Position numbers and translations under genes: made by a program
Notes under the pieces: model-generated
Told to the model about the DNA's origin: nothing
The model's input: the letters and a program-made list of their open reading frames with translations, nothing else
Databases searched by the model: none
Shown: positions 35,450 to 47,134 of the stretch, in pieces
Numbering within the stretch: the first letter of the stretch is position 1
Layout: each line of letters starts with the position of its first letter
From: Paraspadella gotoi
Lineage: Eukaryota > Chaetognatha
DNA length: 64,000 bases
Direction of reading: 5' to 3'
Assembly (NCBI GenBank): GCA_051294375.1
Contig: CM119270.1
Span: 17,646,025 to 17,710,024, forward strand

Positions 35450-35700
35450 GATGAAACGATAACAATGCATCGACGACGATAAAAACAATGACATTACGAC
35501 GATGACGTATAACTAATGACAACGACGATGACAATAATAATGACAACGGACGAATGACGATAACAATGACAACGACGATGACGATAACAATGACAACGAC
35601 GATGACAAATAAATGACACGAGTTCATGAACAACGACGATGAACGATAACAATGACAACGACGATGACATAATTAATGGTGAGGTACATGAGGACGAATG
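35450..35700 (+). repeat. 24-bp minisatellite, long form
   Basis: Same unit as 30704-30800, about ten copies with indels and CAATAATAATG-type variants. Confidence 0.85.
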
Positions 35701-36432
35701 ACGATGTTTTAGTTTCACGTGTATAGGAGTAGCCGGGAAAAAATGATTTACGTCCGTCGCTTTAGTGGAGGATTTTTATACACGCCCAGACCAACGCATT
35801 CCCTTAGGCCTCTCTCTCTTTTCTCTCTCTCTCTCTCTCATTTTCTCTCTCTCTCTCTCTCTTTTATCATCTTATCTCTCTGATTTTGTTTCAGGGTGTT
35901 AGAAATTTTGTAAAGGATTTGACTTGCCACCACAGGGGATCTGGGGGGACAACACATCCCCATAAGAACATAAAAATACAAAATAAAATAAAACTCATCT
36001 GTACATATTCAATTATTACTCATTATATACATATAGGATTAGAAAGATTCACGAGATAGCGGGTATGAATTATGAATACTACCGCTACAGATTTGACATT
36101 ATATTGATTTATTTCTGTGCTAAGATGTCCGTTAAATAGTATCGATTCAGATTTTGTTCCTCTTCTTGTTCTTTTTTTTTATAAATTCTTACTCGTTTGT
36201 TAACGTCTATCTATTTACTATCCTCTCCTCTTGTTCTTTCTTTACTCATTATATCAATATTCTTCTATCCTTATTTTTATTTTTTTTTTATTTTTTTTTT
36301 CTTTTTTTTATTCTATTATTCTTATCACTTTTCCCTATTTATATTCTCGTTTTCCTTTATTCTCCTATGACCATCCGTTTCAATTCACTCTTCATGAAAG
36401 TTAAAGACTGGCGTTGAAGATATATTTTTCAG

Positions 36433-36607
36433 GCTATGCCTAAACCCCTCCGCCGTCCCCCCCCCAGTCTCTAGTCGCGGTAAAACAAGGCTGGGGCCAA
36501 CTTGGGGAAACTTCAACGTAGATCAGTCGTCTGTCGATCTGTTGATCGGTTTATTCGATAATCATGAAATCATATATAACATGCATGAATACCAGAAGTT
36601 ATCTTAA
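36433..36607 (+). CDS. Candidate plus-strand terminal exon, present only in copy D
   Basis: A T-rich tract and TTTTTCAG precede it. After a C-run, the frame is open for 47 codons to TAA: VSSRGKTRLGPTWGNFNVD, QSSVDLLIGLFDN, HEIIYNMHEYQKLS. The composition is mixed and protein-like. The run of nine C makes the upstream frame uncertain, and a second frame and the minus strand are also partly open. In copy C the exon falls wholly inside the 231-N gap, so its absence there is not evidence against it. Product not recognised. Confidence 0.35.
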
Positions 36608-36905
36608 GGTCGTTATGACTCAATATAAGTACAATAATGTCGTTATTATTATATATTTCTAATGCATAATACCTATAAGGACAAGTTTTAAATCTTATCT
36701 GACGTAAAGTTCTCAGTATTATGCCTTAGCATCACTGACATGCATCTTCGACTTAAATGAGCAGACTGACAAAGGGTCTCACTGCCGAAAAAAAAACGGC
36801 TGGCGCTCTGTGTCCTCCTCCTCTATCCGTCCGCAAAAGCCGCTAAGGAAAAAAAATAGATGATTGTCGCTTTGTAATTGCTTTTTTGATGTCTCTCTCT
36901 CTCTC

Positions 36906-37463
36906 TCTATCTAGTTTCTTTCTTTTCATCTCCTTTCTTCTTCTTTCTTCTTTCTTTCTTTTTTTCTTTCTCTTTTTCTCTTCTTTCTCTTTTATTTCTT
37001 TTTTCTATTTCACTAACTCTCCTCTTTCTTCCTCTCCTCTCTCTCTCTCTCTTCGTCTCTCCACTCTCCTCTCTATCACTCTACGTCACGTCTCGTCTCT
37101 CTCCTCTCATCCTTCTCCACTCTCCTCACTCATTCCTCTTCTCATCTTCCCTTCTCTTCAATCTCTCTCCTCTCTCGGGGCTCGCTCGCTCAGTCACTCC
37201 ACTTTCCCTCATTATCACTCTCTCTCTCTCTGCTTTCCTATCTCTTTCTCCTCGCTTTCTCTCACCTCTCTTTTTGAGAGAGCGTCTCTCTCCAGACCAC
37301 AAAGACCCCACAAAACTTCTCCCTGGTGCTGTTTCTCTATTCAACGGATTGTTGAAGCCGAAGATGAAAAGATAAGTCATTGTGAGATCGTAATTGCAGC
37401 TCCTCATCTCTTTCTTCCTCTCCCGTCTCGTCTCTCTCTCTCTTCTGCTCTCATCTCTCTCTT

Positions 37464-37519
<56 letters not shown>

Positions 37520-37530
37520 TTCTCTGCTCT
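36906..37530 (+). repeat. CT-rich low-complexity stretch
   Basis: TTTCTT and CTCT mixtures, ending in a pure (CT)n (about 37456-37514). The long Ser/Leu/Phe open frame here is an artefact. Confidence 0.85.
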
Positions 37531-37709
37531 CTTCTCCATGCTCTCACTCTCTGTCTTTCTCTCTCCATATTCGACCGCAAAGCTGGGTCGAATAGGATAT
37601 AAGCGCATGGCAAGAAATAGACCAAGATAGTAAAGGGAAGTAAGAAATAAAGGTCGAGTTCGATTTGCGCAAAAATGGCGACGCCTCCCTTGTCGTTTCC
37701 TGCAGCCAA
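37404..37709 (-). CDS. Weak exon candidate beside a CT array
   Basis: After the acceptor-like TTTTGGCTGCAG (about 37700) one frame gives NDKGGVAIFAQIELDLYFLL then PFTILVYFLPCAYILF, a possible membrane segment, before running into the Arg/Glu translation of (GA)n. The other two frames are also open, and on the plus strand an ATG at 37675 opens MATPPLSFPAAKNRF. The strand and frame cannot be decided. Confidence 0.2.
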
Positions 37710-37814
37710 AAACCGATTCCACGAGTTCCTTGGTCGCGAATTCTACGTCGCTGATTGTTGGTTGACGGATGACGGAACATCGTGCGAGAGAAATGGAGAG
37801 TTTCTTGGGACGGA

Positions 37815-37815
<1 letters not shown>

Positions 37816-37868
<53 letters not shown>

Positions 37869-37875
37869 ACGAGAG

Positions 37876-37912
<37 letters not shown>
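37816..37912 (+). repeat. (GA)n microsatellite
   Basis: GA array with a few AA breaks and one GACGA. Confidence 0.9.
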
Positions 37913-38124
37913 TAGGAATGAGTTGCTTCAACCGCGATGAAAAACTCTTCGATGCAATAAAAATAAATATTATTGGGTTTTCGGTTTTTTTTAGAAATTT
38001 TTTTTCGCCCGAAATTTAAACGATTTCACTTTTAACTTTGAAGTCGGAAGTTTTTTCCATCTTGCATCACGACGATGAGAGAGACTCACTTGAAATTTTC
38101 CCTCCATTGAATTTCATTTATTTG

Positions 38125-38292
38125 TTGCCTATTTGGTTCGCCTCTGGCCGTCTANNNNNNNNNNNNNNNNNNNNNNNNNTTATTATTGCCACAATCGAGA
38201 TGACTCGCCTTTGCCCTTCTGTATCGCCAATGACACAGCCGAGGTGGCTCGCCTCTGCCCTTCACATATCGCCACTGCCGACCTGGCACACA
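38125..38292 (+). repeat. ~44-bp minisatellite interrupted by a gap
   Basis: Two clear units share GGCTCGCCTCTGCCCTTC and CATATCGCCA-type text. A third start (TTCGCCTCTGGCCG) stands left of the 25-N gap at 38155-38179. The gap probably hides more units. Confidence 0.65.
38155..38179. other. Assembly gap (25 N)
   Basis: It lies inside the ~44-bp minisatellite. Confidence 0.99.
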
Positions 38293-38405
38293 TTCGCCGA
38301 ATCAATTGACATCTTCACCCCACAACCCTGTGAACCAGTTCACGCGGCGTCGTATGAAATAAAACGGAATGGTGTCGTAAAGTCCGTCTGGTCAGTTTTG
38401 GATGA

Positions 38406-38445
<40 letters not shown>

Positions 38446-38486
38446 GAGAGAGACATAGCGCAACATAGGGGAAACAAGCCATTCTA

Positions 38487-39408
38487 CAGTCATGTGCAAA
38501 AAAATCGCGCCACTTCATTTCAGGCTATGAAAAATCACCCCATATACTTAAATTTTCTTAAAAATTTAAAGGAAATTAAAGTTTATTGTAAGATGATAAG
38601 TTTGGTATAAATTTTATCAAAATCAGGCCATCCATTAAGGATTAGTAATTTTTTAAAATGAAATACTTTACCCCAAAGCTGAACGGAAAAAATCTGATAG
38701 ATTTAAGACTAATTTTTTTTTTGGATATTTTGTTTTCCTTGTAGTAGATCATTGCAGAAGATCTAGAATCTCAAAATTTGAAATCAAGTGGAACCGGATA
38801 GAATCGGATCATAGACTCAGGAAAAAATTATAAAAAATGGAATAGAGTACTCTGATTAATCAAAAGCCAGATGGAACAAGCCAATAAGCGGATGGGCTTC
38901 TATCTGCCTAGAAATTTAACCCACGTCTCTGATCCACTTGCTCTATATAAATTGCATTAGTTTTTGTACTTGATTATTCTGTCTAAAAATTGAAACCAAC
39001 TTCTTGTCGATTTAAAAAAAAAATAAAAACTACATTGTTTTCATGATGAAATCCCTGTCTTCCCACTTAAATAAGATTAAAAATGAAAATAATTACACCG
39101 GGCATCCGAAGGGATAGCTGGATTGGATAACTGGATTGCTCCAGATCCCTAAATAATAATCTTAAACGTACGATGAATGACAGGTCCATGATTCTGAAGC
39201 TTCTAGATAAAAATCGATTTTACGTTTCGTTTTGCAACACTCAAGTTTAAAAAATCATATCTCATAAACCATTTGATGGATTGTAACAAATTTAAACACA
39301 TTGTTTATTTAAAAAAAAAAAAATTAAAAAAAAAAAATTTACAAATATTTTAATAGAGCGTTTGGAATTTAAAGTTATAAAGTGGCGCGTTTTTTTTATA
39401 CATGAGTG
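38487..39408. mobile_element. Non-autonomous Tc1/mariner-type element (922 bp)
   Basis: The left end is CAGTCATGTGCAAAAAAATC (38487) and the right end, read on the other strand, is CACTCATGTATAAAAAAAAC; both continue with GCGCCACTT. The two 29-bp terminal inverted repeats match at 25 positions. TA flanks both ends (38485-38486 and 39409-39410), the target site of the Tc1/mariner superfamily. Weaker inverted similarity extends inward (for example ATCCATTAAG on one side and ATCCATCAAATG on the other). There is no transposase-like open frame, so it would need a partner element to move. It lies in non-coding DNA. Confidence 0.8.
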
Positions 39409-39598
39409 TATTATCCATAATCTTTATCATCCCTTTTCACACGCTGGTGAACAAATTCTCTTCATTCACGATCACTAACTTTGTCAGTCACAGAAGCCAA
39501 TTTTCAAACGTAGTCCTGTGACTGTATCACATTTTCCTGAGAAAATAAAAACTTTTCATTGATCCGAAAACCAGATGGCAGACTCCCAATCCGCTTCT

Positions 39599-39735
39599 CT
39601 TCTCTCTCTCTCCTCTCTCTCATTCTCCGCTCTCTCTCTCTCTCTCCCTCTCTCATACTTCCATCTCTCTTCTCATCTCTCTCCTTCTCTCTCTATCTCT
39701 CTCTCTCTCTCTCTGTCACTTTTGTCTCTCTTGAT
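39599..39735 (+). repeat. (CT)n-rich array
   Basis: CT array with TCC/TTC breaks. The (GA)n at 39853-39910 on the same strand is its complement. Confidence 0.85.
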
Positions 39736-39852
39736 CACTCTATCTCTATTTCTCTGTCGCTTTCGTTTGGATTCAATCAGTTTCTTGCAGTATCTGCAAA
39801 ACATTTCCTCCCGAAGGATCTGGTTTCAATGGAGATGAGAGAGCTAGAGAGC

Positions 39853-39853
39853 T

Positions 39854-39910
<57 letters not shown>
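39853..39910 (+). repeat. (GA)n microsatellite
   Basis: Pure GA run with one AA; it could pair with the CT array 150 bp upstream. Confidence 0.9.
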
Positions 39911-39913
<3 letters not shown>

Positions 39914-41734
39914 TGACTGATTTGCGGACTGGAAAGTCGTGAGTCGTGATTGGTGATATATATGGGGCGTAATCGTCGTCGTCGTCGTCGTCGTCAACGT
40001 CATAAACTACAGAGAAGTTAAATAAGAAAAGACGAGGATAGAATATAATTATCCCAACATTTTTTTTTATACGTAGTCTTCTTTTTTGCATCTTATCATG
40101 TATCTCGAATCTTGTATATATATTATTATATCTGGCGATATCTTCTGATGTCTTGTGATATCTTAAATATTATATTATACTGTATATTTATTTTTGTAGG
40201 AGTTAGTCTTTGGTTATATTTTAAAATTCACATCGCTAAAAAGTTCAATGGCTTTAAATCGAATCAAATTCGGACGAGTGAGTTTCACAGCGAAGAGGGA
40301 ATCACGTCCACCCTTCACTGAACCTCATTCACGCTTTTCCTTTCACGAGTCACCACTTTTTTTCATTTTATTCGAATCGATTTTCCGACTTCGTTGGTTT
40401 TCATAAAAAAAGTTGATTCCTATTGACGAGGGTCGCTGGTCGTCATCATTGCTATCATCAGCATCATCATCATTATCATTATTGTCATCATCATCAACAT
40501 CGTCATCATCGTCATCAACATCGTCATCATCATCAACATTGTCATCATTATCATCATCATCAACATCTTCATTATCATAATCTTCATCATCATCATTATC
40601 ATAATCATCGTCATCATCATTGTCCGTATCTTTTCATCACTTTTACCAATATCGTCATCATTGTATCGTTAGTATATCCATTATATTAAATAATCATTAT
40701 CATCATAATCATTACTATCATCATCATTATCATCATCATTTGAGGTATCGTTTTATAACTGTCATCAATATCGTCATTGTCGTAATATTATTAGTATATT
40801 TATCATAATCAGTCATTATCATGATCATCATCATCATCATCCTCACCATCATCATAACTATATTGGCTATCTTCATCATCGCATTTTTCATCCTTATCAT
40901 CCCATAATTTTTCCCTTTTCCATCGTTATCATTATCAATGATAAAATCAATGACATAACATCATCATTTTAAGCTTTGGCTTGATATCTTTTGTTAGATC
41001 TTAGCTGATGATGTCTAATACCATTATATCTAATTTATGTCTTGAGATGGCATTATCAGTTTATCTTTCGTTAAACATTAGTAAGAACAACTCCGCTCAT
41101 TTTTTTTTTTACATTCAACGCCTTTCTTGACCTTTTGTTTAACAATCTCGATCCCAACGCCACCAAGCTTTTTTCCTTTCATCTCCGCCAGACGTCGATC
41201 CAGTCGCTATTTTTTTTCGCCGTCCGACAGATTTTCTCCCTTTTCTTCTTTTTTTTTTATTTTCCCGTTCACCCTTCACGCTTTGTTCTCACCCTGTCAC
41301 AACTAAGGCTGTCACTTCTCAACCATTTCTGTCACAACAAAACTTCGCTCTTTGGCCACAGAGTTTCTTGAAAGCGTATGTCGGCTTAGTTTTTTTCTCT
41401 CCGCTCGGTCGTCATCGTCGTTGTCGTCGTCTTTGTCGTCAATTATCTTCGTCATCGTCTTTATCGTCGTTGTTGTCTTTGTTGTCGTCATAGTATTTGT
41501 CTTTGTTGTCATCTTTCTTAACATCATCATCATCGTCGTCGTCTTGGTCGTCATCATCTTTGTCATCGTCTTTATCGTCGTCGTCGTAGTCTTCGTTTTC
41601 GTTTCTCTTCGTCATCCTCGTACATTTGTTATCTTAACTTTTCTTTGTCATCGTATTTGTATTTGTCGCCGTCTTTGTCATTGTTCTCGTTTTACTAATT
41701 GTCATCATCGTCGTCCTTGTCCTTGTTTGTTTTT

Positions 41735-41783
<49 letters not shown>

Positions 41784-42060
41784 ACAAAAACTCATTCACC
41801 TCGAGTCTCAACCAATAAAGTTTCCGTTTTCTCATATTTTCGCTCGAGCGCATCTTTGTTGCTGACAGGTCGCCGTCGTCGTCGTTGTCGTCGTCGATGT
41901 TGTCGTCGTTCTTGTCGACGTTCTTGTCGTCGTCGTTGTCGTCGTCGTTGTCGTCGTCGTCGTCATTTTCCACGTCGTTGTTGTCTTCGTCGTCGTCGTC
42001 GTGAACGTATTTCTCGTCGATTTAATTGTTTGTTCTTAACGTTTAACGCGACGAAAGTCG

Positions 42061-42061
42061 A

Positions 42062-42124
<63 letters not shown>
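42061..42124 (+). repeat. (GAC)n microsatellite
   Basis: About 21 pure GAC units. Confidence 0.95.
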
Positions 42125-42222
42125 TGTTTATCTCAGGGAAAACGGACTCAAACACCTACCGTCATTATCTTTCATCATCCCTTGAAAAAAAAGTCATTTA
42201 AAATTCCCTCAAAGATTTCCTT

Positions 42223-42255
42223 CCTCTCTCTCTCTCTCTCTCTCTCTCTCCTCCC

Positions 42256-42342
<87 letters not shown>
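42223..42342 (+). repeat. (CT)n microsatellite, ~120 bp
   Basis: Nearly pure CT with two short breaks near 42250. Confidence 0.95.
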
Positions 42343-42345
<3 letters not shown>

Positions 42346-42621
42346 TTCAGTCCAAAGAACCTGCCGTGGTAGAATAATGAACGTGATCATCATAGTCGTC
42401 GTCGTCGTCGTTGTCGTCGTCGTCGTCGTCTTTTATTATTTTTTTTCCTTCATTTTAGTTTTTTGATTCTAGTCTTTCTTATACATTTATTTTTTATTTA
42501 TTTATTTTTTTTATTTTTTTTTTATTTTATATATTTATTTATTTATTTATTTTTTTTTTTGTTTATTTATTCATTTATTCATTTATTTGTTTATTTTTAA
42601 TTTAATTAATTAATCAATTGG

Positions 42622-42693
<72 letters not shown>

Positions 42694-42695
42694 TT
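42622..42695 (+). repeat. (TTTA)n microsatellite
   Basis: About 18 pure units, within a longer TTTA/TTTT-rich stretch from 42490. Confidence 0.95.
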
Positions 42696-42842
42696 TTTTT
42701 ATTTCCCCCACGCTTTTCTCAGAAATGCTTCGGTCTCAAACTTCATTATCTGATAATTTATCATTTCAATTTTCTTTTTTTTTTTTCTAGTGACTTTGGT
42801 TTCATTTTTTTCCCCTTTTTTTTCTCGATTTGAAAAAAATCA

Positions 42843-43028
42843 GTACAATCGCTACGCATATGCTATGAGGACGATTGCTACGCTGAAGCGATAAGATTCT
42901 TTTTTATGCAAATGTGATGACGATGACGATTGCTACTCTCAACAATGAGAACGAGTGCTACGCTGATTCGATCAGGACAATCGCGAGGCTGAAGCGATGA
43001 GACTGATTGCTATGCTGTTGCGATCACT
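42843..43028 (+). repeat. 26-bp degenerate minisatellite
   Basis: Six units of the form CGATTGCTACGCTGAAGCGA plus TGAGGA, all diverged. CAATCGCTACGC, CGATTGCTACGC, CGATTGCTACTC, CGAGTGCTACGC, CAATCGCGAGGC and TGATTGCTATGC mark the unit starts. Confidence 0.7.
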
Positions 43029-43161
43029 AACGTCTTTGTCGTCGTCGCGCCATTCGTCACAGTCCTCGTCGGCGTCATCGTAAAAAACTTGGACGTCGTA
43101 ATTCTGATGTCGATGCCATTACGACCCCAAGTCATGCAGCGACAACAAGGCCGACGACGAC

Positions 43162-43193
<32 letters not shown>

Positions 43194-43954
43194 CGATAAC
43201 GACGACTGCACGACGAATGGCGCGACGACAAAGAAGCCTTGCTGCCAGAGCTGACAGAGTTCGACGATGCTTGGAAACGATTTCAATGATGCAATGACAA
43301 CGACACGGATGACATAAATGACTAAGACACTGATGACGAGAAAGTCTACGATGAAGAGGAAAAACACAACAACAACGACAACAACAACGACGAAAACGAC
43401 GTTGGTTCGAAATGGATTCCATTATCATCCTTTCGACTCTCTTCACTTCAGTCTCCAGTCTTCAGTCTTCATCACTCTTCGCTTTTTTGCCACAAAAATA
43501 CCGCCATTATTTGCCAGTCTTTTCGTTTGAGTTTCTAGTATTTTCTATTCGTTGAGACAAAACCAGATTGACACTGAGAACTATTAAAATTTTTTTTTTA
43601 TTTAAATTTTTTAAAGAGTTAGCGGCATTGTGTATACTGTATAATTTGTTCGTGATGTTTGTACTGAATTAAGGATGCAGAATTGGAATTTCGAGTAAAT
43701 ATATGACTATCTTCTTCAACTGCATTTTGCCATACTATTTTTTGCTCTTTGCCACTCTTTTCCATCTCTTTGCCATGCTTTATTCACGTAAACCCCCAAG
43801 TCTCTGCCACTCCTCCTCATTCGTGACTCCTCGTCCTCAACGCCTCACCACTGCCTTCCTCTCTCACAGCAACGGGATTTCACCCCCGGTCGACTCCGTC
43901 ATCATTCACTCTGGCGACATCATGAGCCCACTTTTTCACTCAAGCGACTTGCGA

Positions 43955-44048
<94 letters not shown>

Positions 44049-44174
44049 TCTGGTCGCTTGATCTTTGATTTAACTCGATTCCTGCTTATCATACTAAAAT
44101 CCGCGATCATTAATATTATTTGACGAAAACGAACAATACTTTCACTCGGTTTCTATCAGTCCTCTCTCTCTCTC

Positions 44175-44210
<36 letters not shown>

Positions 44211-44359
44211 CCTCTCTCTCTCTCTCTCTTCTCTCTCTCTTCTTTCTCTCTCTCTCTCTCTGTCATCCAATGGCTGTCTCGTTCTTGTCAGTTTAAAACT
44301 TTCGAGGCAGTTTTATTCTTCTATTCTCTTCTGTCTCTTTTATATTCTTTTTTTTCTTT

Positions 44360-44434
<75 letters not shown>

Positions 44435-46020
44435 CTCTCTCTCTCTCTCTCCCCCTCGCCCTCCTTTTTCGAACCCAGGCGTATTTAGAGAATTTTTTTT
44501 TCCCTTTTTTTTTGGAAACCAAATCTGGCAGAGCTGAAATCAGCCTCCCTTTTCTCATTCCCTCCCTTTTCTCATTCCCTCCCTTTCCTCCTTTCCTCTT
44601 CTTTTTTTCCGCCCTTTCCTCTTTTCCTCCTTTCCTCTTCTCCTTTTCTTGTCTTATACCTTCAACCCTCTTTACCTGCGTTTTTCCTCCTTCCTGCCTC
44701 CCTTTGTCTACTGATATTATTTCACTCTCCTCTCCTCCTTTAAATACTTCTTTCCTTTTTCCTCCACTCCTTTTTTTTTCTCCTTCCTCCTTTCTACTTC
44801 TTTTCTTTTTCCTCCACTCCTCCCTCTTCTCCTCTCTTTTTTGCCTTCATCCTTTCTACATCTTTCCTTTCTCCTCCCCTCTTCCTCCCTTCCTCCTTTC
44901 TACTTCTTTTCTTTCTCCTCCCCACCTTCCTCCCTTCCTCCTTTCTACTTCTTTCCTTTTTACTCCACTCCTTCCTTCCTTCCATTTTGCTACTCTATCC
45001 TTTTCCTCCCCTCTTCCTCCCCTTTCCTCCGCTCCACTCCCCTTCGCTCCACTCGCCATCGCTCCACTCCCCCCTCCGATCCCTCACAATGGGTCAGCGA
45101 CCTCAATCCCTGGACTCCTCGCCCTCTGGAGTCGAGCAGGAGCGCGGGGGCAAAGGAGCGAGAGGAGGAGTAAAGCAGAAGGTCGGGGGTGCAAATGGGG
45201 GGTGGGTCCATTAGTGTGAGGGGTAAGGAGCGGGGTAAGGGTAGGTGGATGCGAAGGGAAAGGCAAAGAGATGGAGGATGGGGGTTAAGGGAGGAGCAAA
45301 AAAGGCGTCATTGTGAGAGTGAATGCTTTCGAAATGGAAAAAGATTGTGAGGCTGTGATTGGATAATGAAAAATAACCGTCGTTTGCGCCGTGAACTTAG
45401 GGACCGGAATAAAAGGGCGGTGAAACGGAGAGGAAGAGGAAAAGAGAAGAAGGTAAGGTGGGACCAGTGGGCGTGGATGGGTAAGTTAGGGTGAGAAAGG
45501 GGAATGGGGGAAAGAGAAAACAAGTGAAGCCCTTGGGGAGAGTTGGGGAGAAAAGCGACAGTTAAAAAATTGTGAAATGGTTAAAAAAATGAAGCGGAAG
45601 ATGGGAAAAGAGAATCGTAAGATGAGTGTTGAAAGAGGGGGAAAGAGGAGAGAGGAAGAGACAAAATAGAGAATACAGGACAAAAAGAGAAAATAGAGAG
45701 TAGAAATGAAAGAGGAGAAAGGAACGAAAGAAGGGAGAGGAAAAGAGAGAAAAGTGGAGAAAGAAAAGAGAAAAAAAGCAACAAAAAAAAAAATAAGAAG
45801 AGAGGAAAGGAGTAGTGAAGATAAGAAAATGGGGAAAGAAAAGTCGAGAAAGAAAATAAAGGGAAGAGAAGAAGAAATAAAACCGTAAAAGAGAGGAAGA
45901 GAGAAGTAGAGAGTAGAAAAGAGAAGAAGCGAAAGTAATGAGAATCGAATGGAATCGCATAGACTTTGGACGACGAGTGAAAGATTTTTTCGAATCACGA
46001 TTTTTACGATTTCTAACTCA
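43029..46020. other. Microsatellite and polypyrimidine/polypurine region, no firm gene
   Basis: (GAC)n at 43151-43203, (CT)n at 43957-44043, 44160-44262 and 44365-44450, pyrimidine-rich DNA at 44540-45080 and purine-rich DNA at 45200-45960. A short frame at 45091 (MGQRPQSLDSSPSGVEQERG) precedes a GGA/GTAAAG donor-like site and is the only start-exon hint; support is weak. Confidence 0.45.
44740..44990 (+). repeat. ~50-bp pyrimidine minisatellite
   Basis: Repeated units built on TCCTCCTTTCTACTTCTTT followed by CTCC-rich text, four to five copies with length variation. Confidence 0.65.
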
Positions 46021-46477
46021 CATTTATTTTTTCACTCTAAAATCGTTTGCGCTTTCGCTCGACGGCTGACGTGATGATTCACTCTGATGGTTAATCATTT
46101 CTAAGTTAAGTAAAGTGTGAATTGTACGAATCCATTATCGTTCACGTGAGCTACAAATCCTTTACTTGTCATTTCGCTTCGACCCACGTGATGTAAAAAT
46201 TCCCCTCAAAGATAATGGATTGAAAGTGAAACTGTGACTTTGCCCTCGATTCGCGATCCCATTCGCCAGTGAGATTTACGATCACGTCTCACTCCCTTTT
46301 AGTCTCCAGGGTTCTTTTTTTCACCGTGAGAAAATCTTCTTCGATTTTTCACAGTTTTTTTTTCATCTCGAGAGAGAATTTCGTCTTTGAAAAAAAAAAT
46401 AAGAACGGTAATTCAAATGTGTTGCGCCCAGTGACTGCCTTATCACGTGTATTTCTAGTGACATAACATGACACGAC

Positions 46478-46520
46478 ATGACGTAACATGGCATAACATG
46501 ACGTGACATAATATGACTAC
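46478..46520 (+). repeat. ~10-bp degenerate repeat (ACATGACGTA-like)
   Basis: Tandem ACATAACATG / ACGTGACATA-type units. Confidence 0.6.
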
Positions 46521-46654
46521 AATAACTTTCTTAGCCCGTGTATTTATGACATGCATTGCATCAAAATTCCGTCTTTTAGTTTTAGGATTTCTTAACAAAA
46601 GAGCAACCAACTATAGGCAAATTATATGCATTTTAACGTAAGTCGGACAGATCA

Positions 46655-46702
46655 ACCGACAGACCGACCGACCGACCGACCGACCGACCGACCGACAGAC
46701 CG
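46655..46702 (+). repeat. (GACC)n microsatellite
   Basis: Eight to ten tetranucleotide units bordered by CAGACCGA. Confidence 0.92.
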
Positions 46703-47134
46703 AGCAAAAAGTGACTTATAGAGTTACTCCGTGAGTACTCGCGGCGCAACTAAAAAATTATTAGTCCCCAGAATTTTTAATTTGGTTGGGTTTTTTCAAA
46801 AATTGACTCCTCGTCCAAGAGACTGACTGACTAAACAAGACTAAAAAGCTCTTTCCCGTCGAATTAAGTTTCACTTTTTTACGAGGCCCGAATAAATTTG
46901 ATAAAATATTAAGTGAGAGAAAGGTATTTCCATCTTTCTATAAAAGAGTCTCCCCTCATTCCTCTCACGAAAAAGAAAAGAAAAAAAAGAAAAGAAGAAA
47001 AATCTATTTTTTTTTCGGAGTCACGAGTTTAACCGCGAAGAAAATAGATTTTTTTGGAGGAAAAAGAAAAGAAAGAATAAACTTTCCTCCAGACTTTCCT
47101 GGGTGAGGCGAGGCCCTAGTTTTACGAGACTCAC

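Larger units (their letters stand above)
32239..36905. repeat. Copy D of the ~4.6 kb duplicated locus (indel-rich)
   Basis: This is the second version of 27688-32238, placed head to tail right after it. Reading frames are broken by many one-base insertions. It has a longer 24-bp minisatellite, an interrupted GAC run, and real sequence where copy C has N. The upstream junction at 32239 joins a CTTT-rich stretch straight into the middle of a coding exon, with no splice signal. This points to an assembly join. Confidence 0.92.
39411..43030. other. Microsatellite-rich stretch without a recognised gene
   Basis: It holds (CAT/CATCAT)n at 40440-40920, GTC/GTT-rich DNA at 41405-42000, (GAC)n at 42061-42124, (CT)n at 42223-42342, (GTC)n at 42396-42431 and (TTTA)n at 42622-42695. 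The 277-residue plus-strand frame at 41352-42185 is the Val/Arg/Asp translation of these arrays. Intron-like. Confidence 0.6.

Noticed and set aside
36886-37602. 238-codon plus-strand open frame
   Set aside because: Ser/Leu/Phe run from CT and TTTC repeats; no splice sites or conserved character.
41352-42185. 277-codon plus-strand open frame
   Set aside because: It is the translation of GTC, GTT and GAC arrays (Val, Arg and Asp runs) with no mixed-composition segment and no splice support.
42840-43030. CRISPR-like spaced repeat
   Set aside because: Units are contiguous, diverged and without unique spacers; this is a minisatellite in a eukaryotic genome.
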